A stretch of DNA of 64,000 nt, taken from positions 3,015,501 to 3,079,500 of the forward strand of contig JAXDDX010000003.1 in the NCBI GenBank assembly GCA_034670405.1, given 5' to 3'. Positions 61,784-64,000 of the stretch are shown here, in pieces. How positions within the stretch are numbered: the first letter of the stretch is position 1; each line of letters starts with the position of its first letter. Position numbers and translations under genes: made by a program. The DNA is from Hoplostethus atlanticus (Eukaryota > Chordata > Actinopteri > Trachichthyiformes > Trachichthyidae). Under the pieces are notes generated by a model, which saw nothing but the letters and a program-made list of their open reading frames with translations, did not search any database and was not told the DNA's origin.

Positions 61784-61855
61784 ATCCCACGTGAGGTTTG
61801 AACCTACAATCCTCAGCAGGAGAGTCTGATGCTCTACTAACTGAGCTATACTAGT
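61784..61855 (-). pseudogene. tRNA-like pseudogene inside the hAT element
   Basis: The 72-nt minus-strand sequence has standard tRNA spacing: D arm GCTC/GAGC, anticodon stem TCAGA/GCTGA with loop CTCTCCT (CTC in the anticodon position), and T loop TTCAAAC in GTAGG...CTCAC. The A box (TAGCTCAGTTAGTAGAGCA) and B box (GGTTCAAACC) are good. The acceptor arms (ACTAGTA and GTGGGAT) do not pair, so it cannot be functional. The body resembles a Lys-type tRNA or a tRNA-derived SINE head. Confidence 0.65.
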
Positions 61856-62000
61856 AATGGAGACATATGAACGCCACCCGTTTCAAACCAGATGTGTAAC
61901 CAACTGTAAAACACCAACTAAACCACAGGTTAATGATAATAATATTTATAGTATTTACACAGAGTATTGCTATTGATTTCATTTTATTTCGTGTGCTCCT

Positions 62001-62234
62001 GACTTTCTTTTTCTAATAGAGACATTTTTGTTGACCAATGTTAAATGTTAAATGGCTTATAGTTTACCCAATTACCAGTTAATTTATTAAACAACATCTT
62101 AAACAACAAAAACTGTTGACTTTCTTTTTCTAATAGAGACAGTTTTGTTGACCAATGTTAAATGTTAAATGGCTTATTGTTTACCCAATTACCAGTTAAT
62201 TTATTAAACAACATCTTAAACAACAAAAACTGTT
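62001..62234. repeat. 117-bp tandem duplication
   Basis: Two consecutive 117-bp units starting GACTTTCTTTTTCTAATAGA differ at only a few positions, indicating a recent duplication within the hAT element. Confidence 0.9.
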
Positions 62235-62396
62235 GTCAATGTGTGCAGAATAGATTGCTACATTATTACATTGGCCTTTTTCACGATCTAATATGGCTCC
62301 TTGATCCGGCAGGTACGCGGAAGTAGTCTCTCTCGTTCATCAGACGTGAACCGCTCGGACATCTCGGACATCTGCTCTCTCGGTTCGCGAGATGTC

Positions 62397-62850
62397 CGAT
62401 TGAGTCCGAGAAGTCCGATATTCATCTGCTCTCTCGTTCATCTGCTCTCTCGGTTCGCGAGATGTCCGATTGAGTCCGAGAAGTCCGATATTCATCTGCT
62501 CTCTCGTTCATCTGCTCTCTCGACTCGTTCGCGAGCCGCTCAGTCTCTCTCGTTCATCTGCTCTCTCGACTCGTTCGCGAGCCGCTCAGTCTCTCGTTCA
62601 TCTGCTCTCTCGACTCGTTCGCGAGCCGCTCAGTCTCTCTCGTTCATCTGCTCTCTCGACTCGTTCGCGAGCCGCTCAGTCTCTCTCGTTCATCTGCTCT
62701 CTCGACTCGTTCGCGAGCCGCTCAGTCTCTCTCGTTCATCTGCTCTCTCGACTCGTTCGCGAGCCGCTCAGTCTCTCTCGTTCATCTGCCCTCTCGTTCG
62801 CGAGCCGCTCAGTCTCTCTCGACTCGTTTGCGAGCCGCTCAGTCGGATCA
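62397..62850. repeat. 46-bp minisatellite, about 7 copies plus variants
   Basis: Unit starts at 62521, 62567, 62611, 62657, 62703 and 62749 give periods of 46, 44, 46, 46 and 46 bp. Each unit contains CGACTCGTTCGCGAGCCGCT and CTCTCTCGTTCATCTGCTCT. Longer, divergent units with GAGATGTCCGATTGAGTCCG precede it. The Ser/Arg-rich frames across it are repeat artefacts. Confidence 0.95.
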
Positions 62851-63171
62851 GCGGTTCTCGTCCGATGAACGAGAGAGACTACTTCCGCTTACCCGCCGGA
62901 TCAAGGAGCCATATTGGATTATGAAAAAGGCCAATGTAATAATGTAGCGATCTATTACATTCTATATACATTGACAACAGTTTTTGTAATGTTTAAGATG
63001 TTGTTTGATAAATTAACTGGTGATTTTTTAAATATTTTTTTTTTTTCTGGCGCTGCTATAACCGCTGCTGAATCAATTCAGTCGCGTGTGCGAGTCGAAT
63101 CAGCTCACTCACTTAACTGATTCGGTTCTTTTGAACGATTCGTTCGCGAATCGGCCATCACTACTGATCGG

Positions 63172-63459
63172 GTGAAGCTACTCACCATACTAGGCAATGA
63201 TCACAATTTAGTATTGCAACATTATCCTAGTGTAGTGTAGTGAGTCAAGTCAAAGAAATGAAAAAACAACAACAATTTGGCACACCAGCCATGATCCCGC
63301 CCATAATATTGCTGCATGGTAAACCTCATAGTGTTAGGCTGATGACATACATTTTCATTGGAACTAGGAAAATGTTTTCACCATGAAAACACTGTTGAAA
63401 GAAAACAAAATCACATGCAACAGCTGCATTGCCACAAAATGCATCAGCAACTCGATTCA
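63172..63459. other. Intergenic, no gene seen
   Basis: AT-rich spacer with no recognisable element. Confidence 0.5.
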
Positions 63460-64000
63460 AGATTCAAGATTCAAGAAGTTTAATTGTCACATACACACAC
63501 GAGGTGTGTAGTGAAATGCAAAGTGGCAATGCTTAGCAGAAATGTGCAAAATAACAGGTTCACACTATTTACAATAACCAACACAATATTTACAATGTCA
63601 CAGTTTTTAAGAGCTCTATATAAAAAACAACACAATATTTACAATAAGAGCACTTTATAAAAAAATATATAGTAAAAAAAAGGGAAAATTGTATGTATAA
63701 TATAATATAAATTATGTGTAGTCTTTACCTAAGTGTGTGTGTGCATAAGAGGGGCAGTGTGTGTGTCTTGGTGGGGGCCCTGGTGAGGTCAGAGTTCACA
63801 GTCCTGATGGCCTGAGGAAAGAAACTCTGTCTCAGTCTCTCTGTTTTGGCAGCGTGACTACGGAGGCGCTTGCCTGACCGCAGCAGCTGAAACAGTCCGT
63901 TGTTGGGGTGGTGAGGATCCTTCATGATCCTGCAGGCTCTGGTTCTGCACCTCCTGGTGTACAAGTCCTGCAGGGTGGGGAGTGTAGTTCCAATAGTGCG
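63460..64000 (-). pseudogene. L2-like LINE, ORF2 C-terminus and 3' UTR, cut by window edge
   Basis: On the minus strand the protein end (63964-63725) reads KDPHHPNNGLFQLLRSGKRL, then RSHAAKTERLRQSFFPQAIR TVN in the next residues. The pattern DPxHPxxxxFxLLxSGxRxRxxxxKTxRxxxSFxPxAIRxxN is the C-terminus of L2-type ORF2 proteins. The 3' UTR follows, and the tail is a GATTCAA repeat at 63455-63477 on the plus strand. The frame continues beyond the right edge, so completeness upstream is unknown. The 3' UTR layout resembles 38880-39110. Confidence 0.75.

Larger units (their letters stand above)
61675..63163. mobile_element. 1.49-kb non-autonomous hAT element with minisatellite core
   Basis: The ends read TAGTGATGGGAAGACCGACT and, on the complement of the right end, TAGTGATGGCCGATTCGCGA. 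A perfect 8-bp duplication CTGATCGG flanks it (61667-61674 and 63164-63171), diagnostic of hAT. The interior holds, in order, a tRNA-like pseudogene, a 117-bp tandem duplication (62001-62117 and 62118-62234), an inverted arm (about 62080-62345), a 46-bp minisatellite (62397-62850) and the matching arm (about 62860-63030). Subterminal CGTTCGCGAA words resemble the minisatellite unit. No transposase is present. Confidence 0.9.

Noticed and set aside
61784-61855. Functional tRNA gene
   Set aside because: The acceptor stem does not pair and the anticodon stem has a mismatch; it lies inside a transposon.
62521-62800. CRISPR-like regular repeats
   Set aside because: The units abut with no variable spacers and lie inside a eukaryotic hAT element, so this is a minisatellite.
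62301-62924. 207-codon Ser/Arg-rich frame (and an overlapping 132-codon frame)
   Set aside because: It is generated entirely by the 46-bp minisatellite, which is open in more than one phase because 46 is not a multiple of three yet the unit lacks stops. There is no domain or splice context.

Overview
The window looks like non-coding, repeat-rich DNA from a ray-finned (teleost, probably percomorph) fish. The evidence is the very high density of (CA)n/(GT)n and (CT)n/(AG)n microsatellites, the lack of any bacterial-type gene arrangement, and several transposon families typical of fish genomes. These include a tRNA-derived SINE ending in GGTAAATGG repeats, L2-like and Tx1-like LINE pieces, hAT and TTAA-type DNA elements, and a DD35E Tc1-like transposase. 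I found no intact ordinary host gene. Most open frames are chance products of simple repeats or pieces of mobile elements.

Layout. 1-9.5 kb: intergenic DNA with microsatellites, a short-TIR MITE (2651-2977), a tRNA-derived SINE (7490-7672) and a LINE tail (about 8391-8679). 9.6-12.0 kb: an acidic, internally duplicated coding exon with a good splice acceptor (10167 onward), bracketed by copies of a hairpin-ended interspersed repeat. 14.1-15.6 kb: a TTAA-flanked DNA transposon carrying a nested 248-bp MITE with TAA target duplications. 21.6-25.6 kb: a full-length SINE, a PIF/Harbinger transposase remnant and a dispersed repeat with a 49-codon reading frame. 26.6-28.5 kb: a CAACTT-rich tandem repeat, then the last exon and probable 3' UTR of a SAMD3-like multicopy fish gene, with a 416-bp hAT element inserted in that UTR. 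31-43 kb: two perfect 20-bp hairpins, several LINE 3' ends and purine-rich tracts. 43.3-44.2 kb: an internally deleted Ty3/gypsy-type remnant. 46.9-48.4 kb: a minus-strand Tx1/L1-like LINE fragment with a YADD reverse-transcriptase motif. 52.4-55.7 kb: a 3.27-kb doubly palindromic element with 540-bp terminal inverted repeats and a perfect 6-bp target duplication. 59.4-61.1 kb: a Tc1-like element with TA target sites and an internally deleted transposase. 61.7-63.2 kb: a 1.49-kb hAT element with a perfect 8-bp target duplication, containing a tRNA-like pseudogene, a 117-bp tandem duplication, internal inverted arms and a 46-bp minisatellite core. 63.46-64.0 kb: the C-terminus and 3' tail of an L2-like LINE running off the right edge.

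The pieces do not form a pathway. They record repeated, partly nested insertion of mobile elements into what may be a gene desert or a long intron. The most unusual objects are the palindromic 52.4-55.7 kb element, the minisatellite-bearing hAT element and the duplicated acidic exon. All family assignments come from reading motifs by eye; no database search was possible.
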